NCBI GenBank assembly: GCA_029245955.1
Contig: JAQWOH010000014.1
Span: forward strand, 42,249-106,248
Origin: Fuerstiella sp.
GTDB taxonomy: Bacteria > Planctomycetota > Planctomycetia > Planctomycetales > Planctomycetaceae
Reading direction: 5' to 3'
Length of the DNA: 64,000 nt
Of the stretch, positions 17,880 through 27,793 are shown piece after piece. The translations under genes and the position numbers were made by a program. Position 1 is the stretch's first letter. Every line of letters starts with the position of its first letter. The notes beneath the pieces were generated by a model. The model was not told the DNA's origin. It did no database searches and saw nothing but the letters and a program-made list of their open reading frames with translations.

Positions 17880-19463
17880 ATGAATAGAGAAGTTGATCTT
17901 CGAAAACTGGCCATTGATCGTGACTGTTCCGAACAGTCCGCTGTTCAGGCCCGAGCTAATGCTGTCACACGGTACGTGTTGCCGTTGACGTTGATTGCTG
18001 GCTTCCTGACGCTGGTCGCGTGGGCCTCACGAGATCTGTTGTTTCCGCCCATGAACGTAACAGTAGTACCGGTGTTTTCCACGACTGCTGCAGTGCGTCA
18101 GGAAGGCACTCCGTTGTTCCAGGCGGCCGGGTGGATCGAACCACGGCCGACGCCGATTAGAGTGGCCGCCCTGGCGCCCGGTGTGGTGGAACGACTGCTG
18201 GTCGTGGAGGACCAGTTGATCAAGGCTGGCGAACCCATCGCAGAACTGATCAAAGACGACGCGAAGCTGAACCATGAGCGAGCTCTGGCTGATCTGGAAC
18301 TTCGTCAGGCTGAGGTCAACGAAGCGAATGCAGCCTTCACTGCTGCAGAAATACGTTTAAAACAACCTGTCCATCTGCAGGCGCCGCTGAGCGAAGCGGA
18401 AGCAGCACTTGCCGGTATCGACACGCGCCTGAAAACTTTGCCTTTCGAGCTGCGACGTGCGGAGGCTGATCACAGGGCAATGCAGCAGGACTACGAAGGG
18501 AAGTTGTCCGCAAAGGGTGTGGTCGCCGGCATTCAGATTGACATTGCAGAAAGCAAGGCCGACGCGGCACGCGCACTCGTTGATGAACTTCGTGATCGGG
18601 AAAAGTCGCTGCGGACCGAACAGGCCGCACTGTCGAAACGCCGAAATGCCATGAAGACGCAATTGGAATTGCTGGCTGATGAAACGAAAGCCAGAGACGG
18701 GGCGCAGGCACAGGTGAAGGCGGCTGAGGCGCGTGTCGCACAGGCCCGAGTTGTCGTAGCCGAAGCCCGACTGCAGCTGGATCGAATGACAATCGTTACT
18801 CCGGTAGACGGGCGTGTGTTCCGTTTGATCGCCCATCAGGGGGCACGCATCGGCAGTGGTATGGCCCAGATGGAAGGCCATGACGGCAGCACCGTGATCA
18901 CGATGTACCGTCCTGACAGATTGCAGGTGCGAGTGGACACACGATTTGAGGACATTCCCAAAGTCAGTCTCGGTCAGCCCGTGAAAATCGACAATCCGGC
19001 TTTGGCATCTCCGTTAACCGGAAAAGTGCTGTTCGTCAGCTCGGAAGCAGACATTCAGAAGAATACTCTGCAGGTTAAAGTTGAGATTCCCGATCCACCA
19101 CAGGTGTTCAAGCCTGAGATGCTGGTCGATGTGACGTTTCTGAGTCAGGCGGCCGGGAAGCCGAGCCATAGCCCCGATGCTCAGGTCGTTCGCATTTTTG
19201 TTCCTCAGCAACTTGTGCACTCCGACGCCGGCGGCTCGTACGTTTGGCTCGCGGATCAGTCTGCGAAGATCGCGTTGAAGCAGCCGGTGCAGACCGGTCC
19301 TGTCGACAGTCAGGGGCGTCTTGAAGTGACCGGCGGCCTGAATGTTGCCAGTCGGCTGATCGTCACGGGAACTGATGGTCTGACCAGCGGTTGTCGCGTT
19401 TGTATTACGGGTGAAGCAACTGATATCGGCGTCACCACAACACTTCCGGCGTCAGGTTACTGA
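17880..19463 (+). CDS. HlyD-type periplasmic adaptor (membrane fusion protein)
   Basis: A 527-residue adaptor linking an inner-membrane pump to an outer-membrane duct. After a short cytoplasmic start it has one membrane anchor (~residues 31-52, '[24 protein letters not shown]'), a lipoyl half-motif ('[32 protein letters not shown]'), a long Ala/Glu/Arg-rich coiled-coil hairpin (residues ~120-300), the second lipoyl half ('[30 protein letters not shown]') and beta-barrel domain ('[23 protein letters not shown]'). The C-terminal ~100 residues match the membrane-proximal domain. Starts 3 bases after the lipoprotein stop and ends 28 bases before the ATPase. Confidence 0.9.
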   Translation: MNREVDLRKLAIDRDCSEQSAVQARANAVTRYVLPLTLIAGFLTLVAWASRDLLFPPMNVTVVPVFSTTAAVRQEGTPLFQAAGWIEPRPTPIRVAALAPGVVERLLVVEDQLIKAGEPIAELIKDDAKLNHERALADLELRQAEVNEANAAFTAAEIRLKQPVHLQAPLSEAEAALAGIDTRLKTLPFELRRAEADHRAMQQDYEGKLSAKGVVAGIQIDIAESKADAARALVDELRDREKSLRTEQAALSKRRNAMKTQLELLADETKARDGAQAQVKAAEARVAQARVVVAEARLQLDRMTIVTPVDGRVFRLIAHQGARIGSGMAQMEGHDGSTVITMYRPDRLQVRVDTRFEDIPKVSLGQPVKIDNPALASPLTGKVLFVSSEADIQKNTLQVKVEIPDPPQVFKPEMLVDVTFLSQAAGKPSHSPDAQVVRIFVPQQLVHSDAGGSYVWLADQSAKIALKQPVQTGPVDSQGRLEVTGGLNVASRLIVTGTDGLTSGCRVCITGEATDIGVTTTLPASGY

Positions 19464-19491
19464 TTTCTGTTTCGTAACACGCGGTTTAGTC

Positions 19492-20220
19492 ATGTCACTC
19501 ATTGAAATCAAAAACGTTACCAGGCAGTATCACAAGGGTGATGAAACAATCACGCCCCTGGATGCCGTCTCGCTGGACATTGAGCAGGGAGAGTTCATTT
19601 CCTTGATGGGAGCCAGTGGTACGGGAAAATCCACGCTGCTGAATCTGATTGCCAGTATTGACACGCCGGACAGTGGCAGCATCGTTATTGATGGTACGGA
19701 CATCACACAATTGTCCCGGACCAGATTGGCGGATTGGCGGGCGACCAATCTGGGTTACATTTTTCAGGCGCATAATCTTGTGCCTGTGCTGACGGCATAT
19801 GAGAATATCGAATTGCCCTTGCTGTTGTTGCCTATGAATCGCAGTGAACGTCGAAAGCGGATTGAGATCGCTTTGACCGCCGTCGATCTGCTTGACCGAG
19901 CCAATCATTATCCTCGCCAAATGTCCGGAGGTCAGGAACAGCGTGTTGGCATTGCGCGGGCCATTGTTGCTCATCCCCGGGTTGTTGTTGCCGACGAACC
20001 GACCGGCGACCTTGATCCGGATACATCCGGGCAGATTCTCGATCTGCTCAAACGGCTCCAAGAGCAACTGAACGTTACCCTGTTGATGGTCACACACGAC
20101 GTCGCAGCCGCCCAAATCGCAGACAGGCAGTTCCGCCTCGATCATGGGAAACTGGTGCAGACTGGAGGCGATGGCTTCACGCCTGCTGCCGTCGCCGAAC
20201 CAACCCCGGCCGCTGGTTAA
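19492..20220 (+). CDS. LolD/MacB-type ABC transporter ATPase
   Basis: A 242-residue ATPase of the LolD/MacB/FtsE group. Walker A 'GASGTGKST' (~residues 41-49), Q-loop in '[24 protein letters not shown]', signature '[14 protein letters not shown]' (family consensus LSGGQQQR), Walker B '[12 protein letters not shown]' and the switch His in 'MVTHD' are all present, so it should be active. ATG 19492 begins the usual 'MSLIEIKNV' start; the frame extends back to 19411 inside the adaptor gene without family similarity. It would power the permeases at 16082 and 20238, which share no other ATPase in the locus. Confidence 0.95.
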   Translation: MSLIEIKNVTRQYHKGDETITPLDAVSLDIEQGEFISLMGASGTGKSTLLNLIASIDTPDSGSIVIDGTDITQLSRTRLADWRATNLGYIFQAHNLVPVLTAYENIELPLLLLPMNRSERRKRIEIALTAVDLLDRANHYPRQMSGGQEQRVGIARAIVAHPRVVVADEPTGDLDPDTSGQILDLLKRLQEQLNVTLLMVTHDVAAAQIADRQFRLDHGKLVQTGGDGFTPAAVAEPTPAAG

Positions 20221-20237
20221 AGCGGATTCAACTGACC

Positions 20238-21380
20238 ATGTTCAAATTCGTTCCTTACATCTTCAAAACGTTGTGGCGACATCGCTCACGCACTATTCTG
20301 ACCGTCAGTGGATCTGCCGTTGCATTGTTCGTTTTCTGTTTTGTCGGAGCTGTTCAGGAAGGCATGAACGACCTGCAGCGGAGACAGCGGGCAAAGGGGG
20401 CGTTAATTGCGTTTCAGGCCCATAAGTTTTGCCCGGCCACCAGCCATTTGCCGCAGGATTACGACCAGCAGATTGCTCAACTTAACGGCGTCAAAGAAGT
20501 TGTTCCTGTTCAGGTCTTCACGAATAATTGTCGAGCCAGTCTGGATGTGGTTGTGTTCTATGGCCTCCCGCCACTGAAGCTCCGCAAGGTGCGTGACTTT
20601 GAACTCATCTCTGGCAACTGGGCGGAATTCGAACAGCACCAGGATGCCGCGGTGATTGGTCGCGCCGTTGCCAGTCGGAGGGGGATTAATGTCGGTGACA
20701 AGTTCTCCATCGGCGCTCTCAGCGTCAACGTGGCGGGTGTCTATAACAGCGCCGACCCGGCAGAAGAGAATTACATCTACTCACATCTCGACTTCCTGCA
20801 GCGCAGTAAAGGTATGAACCTTGTGGGGACGGTGACGCAAATGGAGATTCTGCTGCACGAAGGGTTCGATCCGGTCGCTAAGTGTCGGGAGATTGATGAC
20901 ATGTATCGCGCCGGCCCCGTCGAAACGGACACTCGACCGAAGGGGGTCTTCCAGGCCAGAAGTCTGGGTGACCTCACTCAGCTCATCGGAATGGCACATT
21001 ACCTCGGCTACGCTTGTGTGGGCCTGGTGCTGGCCCTCGTTGCGACCACAACTGTGATGTCGGTTGAGGACCGCATCAAAGAACATGCTGTGCTGCAAAC
21101 GATCGGTGTTTCCGGTGCTGGAGTTTTTCGTCTGGTGATGGTTGAAAGTATCCTGCTGAGCGTTGCAGGGGGCGTTGTCGGAGTGGGAGTCGCCATGCTG
21201 ATACTGAAAATCAGCAGCCTGTCGGTAGGAGCCGAGGCCGTCACGATCGCCTTCACTCCGTCGCCACGCCTGGCAGTTACGGGGCTGCTGGTGTCTGCCG
21301 TTGCCGGAATACTGGCCGGCATCGGCCCGGCCATTCACGCCGCAAGAACGGAAATTGTGCCTGCACTCCGCCAAACTTAG
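20238..21380 (+). CDS. FtsX/MacB-type ABC transporter permease (second)
   Basis: A 380-residue permease of the same fold as the one at 16082: '[33 protein letters not shown]' at the N-terminus, a periplasmic domain (residues ~45-250, with '[21 protein letters not shown]', the usual MacB-like core motif), and three C-terminal membrane segments ('[19 protein letters not shown]', '[22 protein letters not shown]', '[19 protein letters not shown]'). It differs clearly from the first permease, so the exporter is probably a heterodimer, as in LolCE. Its gene follows the ATPase by 17 bases and is the last of the operon. Confidence 0.92.
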   Translation: MFKFVPYIFKTLWRHRSRTILTVSGSAVALFVFCFVGAVQEGMNDLQRRQRAKGALIAFQAHKFCPATSHLPQDYDQQIAQLNGVKEVVPVQVFTNNCRASLDVVVFYGLPPLKLRKVRDFELISGNWAEFEQHQDAAVIGRAVASRRGINVGDKFSIGALSVNVAGVYNSADPAEENYIYSHLDFLQRSKGMNLVGTVTQMEILLHEGFDPVAKCREIDDMYRAGPVETDTRPKGVFQARSLGDLTQLIGMAHYLGYACVGLVLALVATTTVMSVEDRIKEHAVLQTIGVSGAGVFRLVMVESILLSVAGGVVGVGVAMLILKISSLSVGAEAVTIAFTPSPRLAVTGLLVSAVAGILAGIGPAIHAARTEIVPALRQT

Positions 21381-21608
21381 GGCAATGACGTGTCGGAAGA
21401 TACGTAGGCCGGATCAGGGATTCCAGCGACGGTGCTGCTGCATCGGGTTGTTCATTGGCATGCCGGAACAGCATTTTGCTTGGTCTGCGTATAGGTACGC
21501 GCGCTTTGTGACGGAGGTACAGGAGCCATCAGGAACTGAGGTTGATCAAGGCATCAAACACAAGATACCGATTGCAGGGGGTCGGTGCTCCCGCGGCAAG
21601 AATGGCCG

Positions 21609-24227
21609 TTATCGCTTCGGACCCTGCTCGAGAAACGTGATCAAATCCCGCAGCTCACGATTCGTCAGGGAGTTTACGACGCCGGTCGGCATGAAGGACA
21701 CTGTCGACTCGACGAACGATTCAATGTCATCACGATCAAAGGTGCGATTCTGACCGTTCGCATCCCGCATCGCTTCTTTCGTCGATGACCGCAGTCGAAT
21801 GCCCGTAAATGTCCGGCCATCGTTCAGGATGATTGTACGAGGGAGGTATTCCGGAGCCATTTGCCGACTGGGTTCAAGGATGGACTGCAGCAGCCATGTT
21901 CTGTCTTTGCGGTTGTGCACACCACTCAGGTCCGGTCCCACCACGTTTCCCCGTCCGCTGTGCCGATGACAGTTGGAACACCGGGCCAGTCGAGCATGAT
22001 GAAAAATCCGGCGGCCGACGTCAGCGTCGGCAGCAACGTCAATCGCATCAAGCGCTGCTAGCCATGCCTGCGTGTCAGTCAGCGCAGGTCGATTGGTTTC
22101 AAGCGATTTGGGATCCAGCACGGCCTGAATCAAATCGGCCGATGCACTGTGCTTTTCGGCCAGCGTTTTCAACTGGCGAATCTGGTCTGGTGAATGTTTG
22201 CCGGATCGCAGACAGCGCAGTGCTTCTTCACGTACCACGCGGTGATCGTCGCCAGCGAGCTGCAGCAACAGATTGACGTGCTGTTCAGCCACTGCTGCCA
22301 GTCCAGCGATTGCGTCGGCCCGCAGCGACGGGGTTTGTTGGCGATCGGAGGCAATTTGGGCAAGAACTATCTGAGAAACCGGAGGATTACCTGCCAGTGT
22401 CCGGACGACTTCCCGCGACAGTGCAGCGTCGTTTAAGGACAGCAATTCCTGTAGTATCTTCAACGTTAGTCCCGTGGGGAAATTCTGCACCGGCAACAGT
22501 CCGTCCCCCGATGCGACACGAGGCTGAGTGGGCAGCATCCGCAGGGCAAAGGCACGCAGTCGAGGCGCGCTGTCGCGGTCCTGAACCCGCGCCAGCAGCA
22601 TCTCCGGGTTACGAATTCCTTCTTCCGGTTTGCCCTGCAACGTATTCCATGTGGCAATGGCAGCTTCGAAGCGGCGGTAGTCCAGATCGCTGCGGCTCAG
22701 CATTTGCTCGACATCGGACTGAAATGCCTGCAGCTTCGCATCTGCTATCCAACGCAGAGCCTCGAACTGAACTTCGGCATCGTTGTCCGTCAGGAAAGCC
22801 TGCACCCAGACATCCGGCGAAGCTTCTGCCAGCTTTAGCGCCAGCACAGCGTGGACCCGGTCCACTGCGGCCCATGTGGCAACATCGCCCTGCTTCCACC
22901 CGGACGCGGATCTCGATAGAGCCAGTAAAGCAGATCTTGCCAGAAACGGATCTTCGTCGCCGGCCAGTTTCAGCAGTTCTGTGCGGTCATACTTAGTCTT
23001 CCCGCTGCGAAGATGGTTGGCCAGCATGGAACTGGCCGTATGGGGTTCGGGCGTTAGCGTTCCTACCCAGTCAGAGTTTTCCAGATCGACCTGCAGTTTC
23101 CATAAGCGTCCGTAGCCATGAGCCTGATAACGACCGTCGACCCAATCGGTGAGATACCACGCTCGTTTCCTTCCGCTTCCACCCTGAGGACCAGCGGCAC
23201 TGGCAATGCACCCCGGCCGGAAATAGCGGCCTCCCTGTATCAGCGCCGTTCGATCTGCGGCAAAGCTGGCACCGTCGCGGCGCAGCAGGAAGAAGTCGAT
23301 CCGATGATCGCTCCACGATGGAACCAATAATCCCCGGCCCAGAGGCAACACTCCGCAGGGTGCTTCTCCCGATGGATGGATCATGGGTAAAGTTCCGCGC
23401 AGTTCTCCATTCCATGCGACAAACGGGTGATGGGCACCCGGACCGTACGATCTTTGATAGCCATAGTCACCGCCCTGGATAACGTGGAGCAGTCTGCAGG
23501 GCGGCCGTTCGCCCGGATCGTTTTCCGCCGCAAAGATGGTTCCGTCCGGGCGAACGCAGATGCCGAATGGATTCCAGAAGCCAAGAGCAATTCGCCTCAG
23601 CGCCGTGCCGTTTGCTGAACACCGAAAAATACCACCCTCCCCGGTGCCGCTGACCGATGCTCCGTCCGTTCCCGTCAGAGTCCACGGTTTCGCAAAATTC
23701 TCACCCAGCCCAAAGATCAGGTCTCCGGAAGGATGCCACGTCAACGCTTCCAGTCCGTTATGCGGGTAATCGGCTTCGGTTGCGAGGTTGACAATCGTTT
23801 GATCGAGATCTGCCCTGCCATCGCTGTCAGAATCCCTGATCCGTAGGATTCGGTCACGTTCCGCCAGATACACCCAGCCGTCCGGACCCAGCTCCAGATC
23901 CATTGTGGCGTCAGTGGAGTTGTAGAACACCTGCCGGTGTTCGGTCCGACCGTCTCCATCCTTGTCTGTGAAGACCAGAATTTCGTCATGTTCCGGCCCG
24001 ACATAGTCGTCTGGTCGAAAATGCGTATGAGTTGCCACCACCCAGATTCGCCCCCGGTCGTCAACATCGATCCCGGTAGGCGTTGCCAGGCCGGGATGTT
24101 CAGCCACCAGCGATAGCTGCACGCCCGCCTGCAGCGTCGTTATCTTCGGATTTCGTTCGTCGGCCTGCAGGACATGGGAAGACATCAGGCCACAAAAAAC
24201 CAGCGTTCGCAGTACAGAGCTTTTCAT
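21609..24227 (-). CDS. PVC-type haem-binding membrane dehydrogenase-like protein
   Basis: An 872-residue exported protein of the planctomycete/verrucomicrobial cytochrome c-containing dehydrogenase-like family. Signal peptide 'MKSSVLRTLVFCGLMSSHVLQA'; residues ~30-370 form a six-bladed sugar-dehydrogenase-like beta-propeller ('GIDVDDRGRIWVV', 'DLELGPDGWVYLAERDRILRI', 'GDLIFGLGENFA'); ~400-700 are HEAT-like helical repeats; near residue 748 is a c-type haem motif 'CSNCH' followed by 'GRGNVVGPDLSGV', then a small C-terminal domain with the 'LLQSILEPSRQMAPEYLPRTI' block. These proteins are thought to oxidise carbohydrates and pass electrons to a cytochrome, though few have been tested. It is divergent from the sulfatase gene at 24413. 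Confidence 0.9.
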   Translation of the reverse strand: MKSSVLRTLVFCGLMSSHVLQADERNPKITTLQAGVQLSLVAEHPGLATPTGIDVDDRGRIWVVATHTHFRPDDYVGPEHDEILVFTDKDGDGRTEHRQVFYNSTDATMDLELGPDGWVYLAERDRILRIRDSDSDGRADLDQTIVNLATEADYPHNGLEALTWHPSGDLIFGLGENFAKPWTLTGTDGASVSGTGEGGIFRCSANGTALRRIALGFWNPFGICVRPDGTIFAAENDPGERPPCRLLHVIQGGDYGYQRSYGPGAHHPFVAWNGELRGTLPMIHPSGEAPCGVLPLGRGLLVPSWSDHRIDFFLLRRDGASFAADRTALIQGGRYFRPGCIASAAGPQGGSGRKRAWYLTDWVDGRYQAHGYGRLWKLQVDLENSDWVGTLTPEPHTASSMLANHLRSGKTKYDRTELLKLAGDEDPFLARSALLALSRSASGWKQGDVATWAAVDRVHAVLALKLAEASPDVWVQAFLTDNDAEVQFEALRWIADAKLQAFQSDVEQMLSRSDLDYRRFEAAIATWNTLQGKPEEGIRNPEMLLARVQDRDSAPRLRAFALRMLPTQPRVASGDGLLPVQNFPTGLTLKILQELLSLNDAALSREVVRTLAGNPPVSQIVLAQIASDRQQTPSLRADAIAGLAAVAEQHVNLLLQLAGDDHRVVREEALRCLRSGKHSPDQIRQLKTLAEKHSASADLIQAVLDPKSLETNRPALTDTQAWLAALDAIDVAADADVGRRIFHHARLARCSNCHRHSGRGNVVGPDLSGVHNRKDRTWLLQSILEPSRQMAPEYLPRTIILNDGRTFTGIRLRSSTKEAMRDANGQNRTFDRDDIESFVESTVSFMPTGVVNSLTNRELRDLITFLEQGPKR

Positions 24228-24412
24228 GAGATTTCTTTGATCGATGATGGCATCCGAAGTTTTCTTGTGGATGTCTGGTCAGGAAATGTGGTGGTATGTT
24301 ACCTCAACGTGTGCTGCCTGCCGAGCATTCTACTGGAAGCGTTTCAGTTTCGGCCAATGGTTTGGTTATGATCCGGGGAGCAGTGAAGGCTGTTGTTCGA
24401 TTGAAAGGGGAG

Positions 24413-25762
24413 ATGATGTGTCTGCACTTCTATGGTGCGTTGATGTTCGCAACCGCCTGGTGCTGTCAGCTTGTGGTATCTAACGCGCAGACGCGGCCCA
24501 ATATTGTCTTCATCATGGCGGACGACCTTGGCTGGGCCGATGTGGCCTTTCATGGTGGCAACGCACCAACCCCTTGTCTTGACCGTTTGGCAAAGGAAGG
24601 GCTGGAACTCACACAACATTACGTCGCTCCCGTGTGCAGTCCGACTCGAACGGGATTGTTGACGGGACGATGCTGGAGTCGGTTTGGTGTGACTACGCCG
24701 ACAAACGAACTCGCTCTGCCCACCGGCACAGTGACGCTGCCAGGAGCACTGCAAGACCGGGGTTACGACACGTGCCTGGTCGGTAAGTGGCATCTCGGTT
24801 CATTGCCGAAGTGGGGGCCTAATCATTTCGGGTTCGATCATTCCTACGGTTCGCTGGCCGGAGGCATCAGTCCATGGAATCATAGATACAAGAAGGGCGA
24901 GTATTCCGTTACCTGGCATCGCAACGAAGAATTGATTGAAGAATCCGGGCACGTCACGGACCTACTGACTGATGAAGCGGTAAAGTGGATCAGGATGCGA
25001 GACTCGTTGCCCTTCTTTCTTTATGTTCCCTACACCGCTGTCCACTTGCCGATCAAGGAGCCGGACAAGTGGATCCGCCGTGCACCTCAGACGATCACCG
25101 GCAACGTGGCTCGGCAATATGCAGCATGCATTATGCATCTTGATGATGCAGTCGGCAGGATTATTTCCGCGTTGGAACATGCCGGCGTCCGTGACAACAC
25201 GTTACTGGTTTTTACCAGCGACAATGGCGGTAGTACGGCCGAAAACAACGATCTGAAGTACCCGGATGACAATTGCCCGAACGGAAGACTGACCGCCAAC
25301 AATCTGCCATTGCGAGGCAAAAAGGGTGACGTGTATGAAGGGGGCACGCGAGTCCCCACCATCGTTTCCTGGCCGGCGCGTGTGAAACCGGGTAAAGTGA
25401 ACAATCCGGTTCATGTTACGGACTGGATGCCCACATTCTGCTCGCTGGCCGACTTCGAACCTGCCCGTGACTTGAAGTGGGACGGAGTCAATCTGGTACC
25501 GTTACTGCTTCACAGGGTCGAGATGTCGAAACGTCCGCTGTACACCGCCGGCCCACGCTGGCGGGCGAGTGCACTTCGATACGGCGACTGGAAACTTGTT
25601 GTTACCGGTAAAGACGAAAATCGAAACGTGGAACTGTTTAACATCGCCACAGACGTGAACGAATCGAAAAACCTTGCTGACACGGAAGCGCACCGAGTTG
25701 ACGCGATGCTGACGCGTCTTCAGGAAGCCGCTCGTCGGGATAATGATGCCCTGGCCAGATGA
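24413..25762 (+). CDS. Type I sulfatase
   Basis: A ~449-residue exported arylsulfatase-like enzyme that would remove sulfate from a sugar or other organic sulfate. After a signal peptide it has 'PNIVFIMADDLGWADV' (two metal-binding Asp), the formylglycine motif C-S-P-T-R in 'VCSPTRTGLLTGR' (Cys is converted to the catalytic formylglycine), 'VGKWHLGSLPKWGPNHFGFDHS' (Lys and His of the active site), and 'FTSDNGG' (Asp-Asn metal ligands). It is the complete sulfatase of the region; the one at 29492-31060 is broken. Start ATG 24413 or 24416, both after GAAAGGGGAG; the frame runs to 24296 with no family similarity. An anaerobic or FGE maturase gene is not visible in the window. Confidence 0.93.
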   Translation: MMCLHFYGALMFATAWCCQLVVSNAQTRPNIVFIMADDLGWADVAFHGGNAPTPCLDRLAKEGLELTQHYVAPVCSPTRTGLLTGRCWSRFGVTTPTNELALPTGTVTLPGALQDRGYDTCLVGKWHLGSLPKWGPNHFGFDHSYGSLAGGISPWNHRYKKGEYSVTWHRNEELIEESGHVTDLLTDEAVKWIRMRDSLPFFLYVPYTAVHLPIKEPDKWIRRAPQTITGNVARQYAACIMHLDDAVGRIISALEHAGVRDNTLLVFTSDNGGSTAENNDLKYPDDNCPNGRLTANNLPLRGKKGDVYEGGTRVPTIVSWPARVKPGKVNNPVHVTDWMPTFCSLADFEPARDLKWDGVNLVPLLLHRVEMSKRPLYTAGPRWRASALRYGDWKLVVTGKDENRNVELFNIATDVNESKNLADTEAHRVDAMLTRLQEAARRDNDALAR

Positions 25763-25851
25763 ACAATGATCAGGACTCTCAGCCAGGCGCGTTGGCCCAG
25801 CCATGGTAAACGCAAAGAATAGCAGCTCACGACACGAATAAGGACTTAACT

Positions 25852-27472
25852 ATGAATCCCGCCGCACTGTTCAGTGACCTGAATCGTCGATCGTTTCTCA
25901 CACATAGTCTTTCAGCCAGTGCCGTTGCAGCTCTTGCGGCTTCGCGGGATGGCCCTGCTGCAAGTCAATCAGCCACTTCACCGAGTGCAATCGGTGAAGC
26001 GGCGCGACCTGTTGGTTGACGGATATCTTATTGACCGACTCACCGGGGTGACGCAGCCGCGGCTGCCTCCCCCGTTCCTCGCGAAATTACGTTGATCCAC
26101 GCCGCTCCGTGGGAAGGGACAGGATCAGGCTACCACAGCGTGTTTCAGGACGGCAATCGCTATTGCATGTATTACAAGGCGTGGCACCTCGACGTTGGGC
26201 AGGGGAAGCTGAATACCGGTCGACATCCTTCATTCTGCTGTTACGCTGAAAGCGCTGATGGGGTGACCTGGCGGAAACCAGCGTTGGGCCTTTACGAGTT
26301 TCAGGGATCGAAGGACAACAACATCACATTGGTCAGCGGTATGATGGGGACCCTGAATGTCGATGCCGGCCATCCCGCGATTTTCAAGGACGATAATCCA
26401 AATGCACCAGTCGGTGCGAAATATAAGGCGATCTTTCGATCGAGCAATTCAAACTGATTACTGTCGTTTAAGTCGCCCGTCGGATGGAACTGGTCTCTCA
26501 TGACCGACGCTCCCGTTCTGTACGGTCTGGGCGCATTCGACTCGCAGAATCTGGCGTTCTGGGACGCCAACATCGGCATGTATCGTGCCTGTTGGTAGAT
26601 CTTCACAGCGGGCGTGACAACCGATGAGGAATGTAAGCCGGGTGGGATTCGAGCCATCCGGACAGCCACGTCCGCTGATCTGATCAACCGGGCGGAAGCA
26701 CGCCGATTTGATATACGTCGATTCGCCCGCTCAGCAGTTGTACACGAATCAGATCAGACCCTATCACCGAGCACTCCATATTCTGATGGGTTTTCCGACC
26801 TGATACATTGGTCGTGGCTGGTCGGAGTCCATGAATGCTCTGCCGGCGTTGAAGGAGCGGGAACTGCGTGCATCGTCGTCGCAACGATATGGAACCGCGA
26901 TTACGGACGCACCTTTCAAGGCCAGTCGTGACGGCACAACGTTCACTAGCTGGAACGAAGCATTTCTGCGACCGGATATCGAACGCCCCGATGCGTGGCA
27001 TTATGGACATCAGTACATCGGCTGGCATCTGGTCGAAACTAAGTCACAGCTCAACGGTGCCGCGAGCGAGTTATCACTCTACGCCACGGAGAGTGACTGA
27101 AATGGCAAGGGAAGTGCTTTGCGGCGACATTCACTTCGAATTGATGGTTTCGTGTCCGTTAATGCGCCGGACCACGCTGGACGAGAACTTATTACGAAGC
27201 CACTGACGTTCACCGGCTCAGCACTGCATCTGAATCTGACAACCTCGGCAGCAGGAACGATTCGTGTTGAGTTACAGAATGCTGACGGGACGCCGATTAC
27301 AGGTTATGGACTGGAATCCTGTCACGATCTGTTCGGCGACAACGTTGACCGAGTGGTCAGCTGGACGACCGGACGTGATGTCAGCAGTCTGAGTGAGAAG
27401 CCCGTGCGTATTGGAGTTGAGCTGAGAGAGGCAGATCTTTATTCGTTCCGTTTCGCCGGTCCTTCATCGTAG
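25852..27472 (+). pseudogene. Broken gene for a Tat-exported protein of a GH32/GH43-like planctomycete family
   Basis: The 5' part (ATG 25852) encodes a Tat signal 'NRRSFLTHSLSASAVAALAA', then stops. Homologous pieces continue in other frames: 'RRDLLVDGYLIDRLTGV' (from ~26008), a frameshift near 26080 joining to 'VPREITLIHAAPWEG' (visible only in a third frame), 'YHSVFQDGNRYCMYYKA...CYAESADGVTWRKPALGLYEFQGSKDNNI' (26092-26457), 'APVLYGLGAFDSQNLAFWD' (~26510), 'MNALPALKERELRASSSQRYGTAITDAPF' (26831-27100) and 'TRKP...LTFTGSALHLNLTTSAAG...LYSFRFAGP' at the end. I recognise the whole order as one family found beside sulfatases. At least five frameshifts or stops separate the pieces; start and end of each piece match the family order, so it is one decayed gene. 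Confidence 0.8.
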
Positions 27473-27793
27473 GTCCTGTTTTGTACCCGACGGGAAGGGC
27501 GTTGCGCGTTGCGACACGGACCCGTGGCTATTGATAAACCGTACACTAGAAGCGTGTGGCAGCGCCTCACGCTTCTAGTGTACGGACGCTCGGGGCGTTG
27601 CTCACGCGGCTAAACAACAGCATCGTGTGCCGTAGATATCGTTTCCTATTTCAGAGTGTTCTCAGCTTATGCGGCATTTGACGGCGGGCGTCTGATGATT
27701 TGCATACTGCAACGCTTACGCTGCCGGGCAGATACATCCGAGCAACTCCGCCAGCGTTAACCGAGTTGCAAGTTCAACGATTAGCCCGGAATG
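27473..27793. other. Intergenic stretch with a long hairpin
   Basis: About 320 bases between the pseudogene and the end of the DUF1080 protein gene. Apart from the 18-bp hairpin at 27539-27585 (listed separately) I see no gene or regulatory site. Confidence 0.5.
27539..27585. repeat. Perfect 18-bp inverted repeat (hairpin) in intergenic DNA
   Basis: Arms CCGTACACTAGAAGCGTG (27539-27556) and CACGCTTCTAGTGTACGG (27568-27585) are exact reverse complements around an 11-base loop. It lies between convergent genes, with no T-run on either side. Length and perfection suggest a REP/MITE-like element or a bidirectional transcription-stop structure rather than chance; whether it is repeated elsewhere in the genome cannot be told here. 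Confidence 0.9.
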
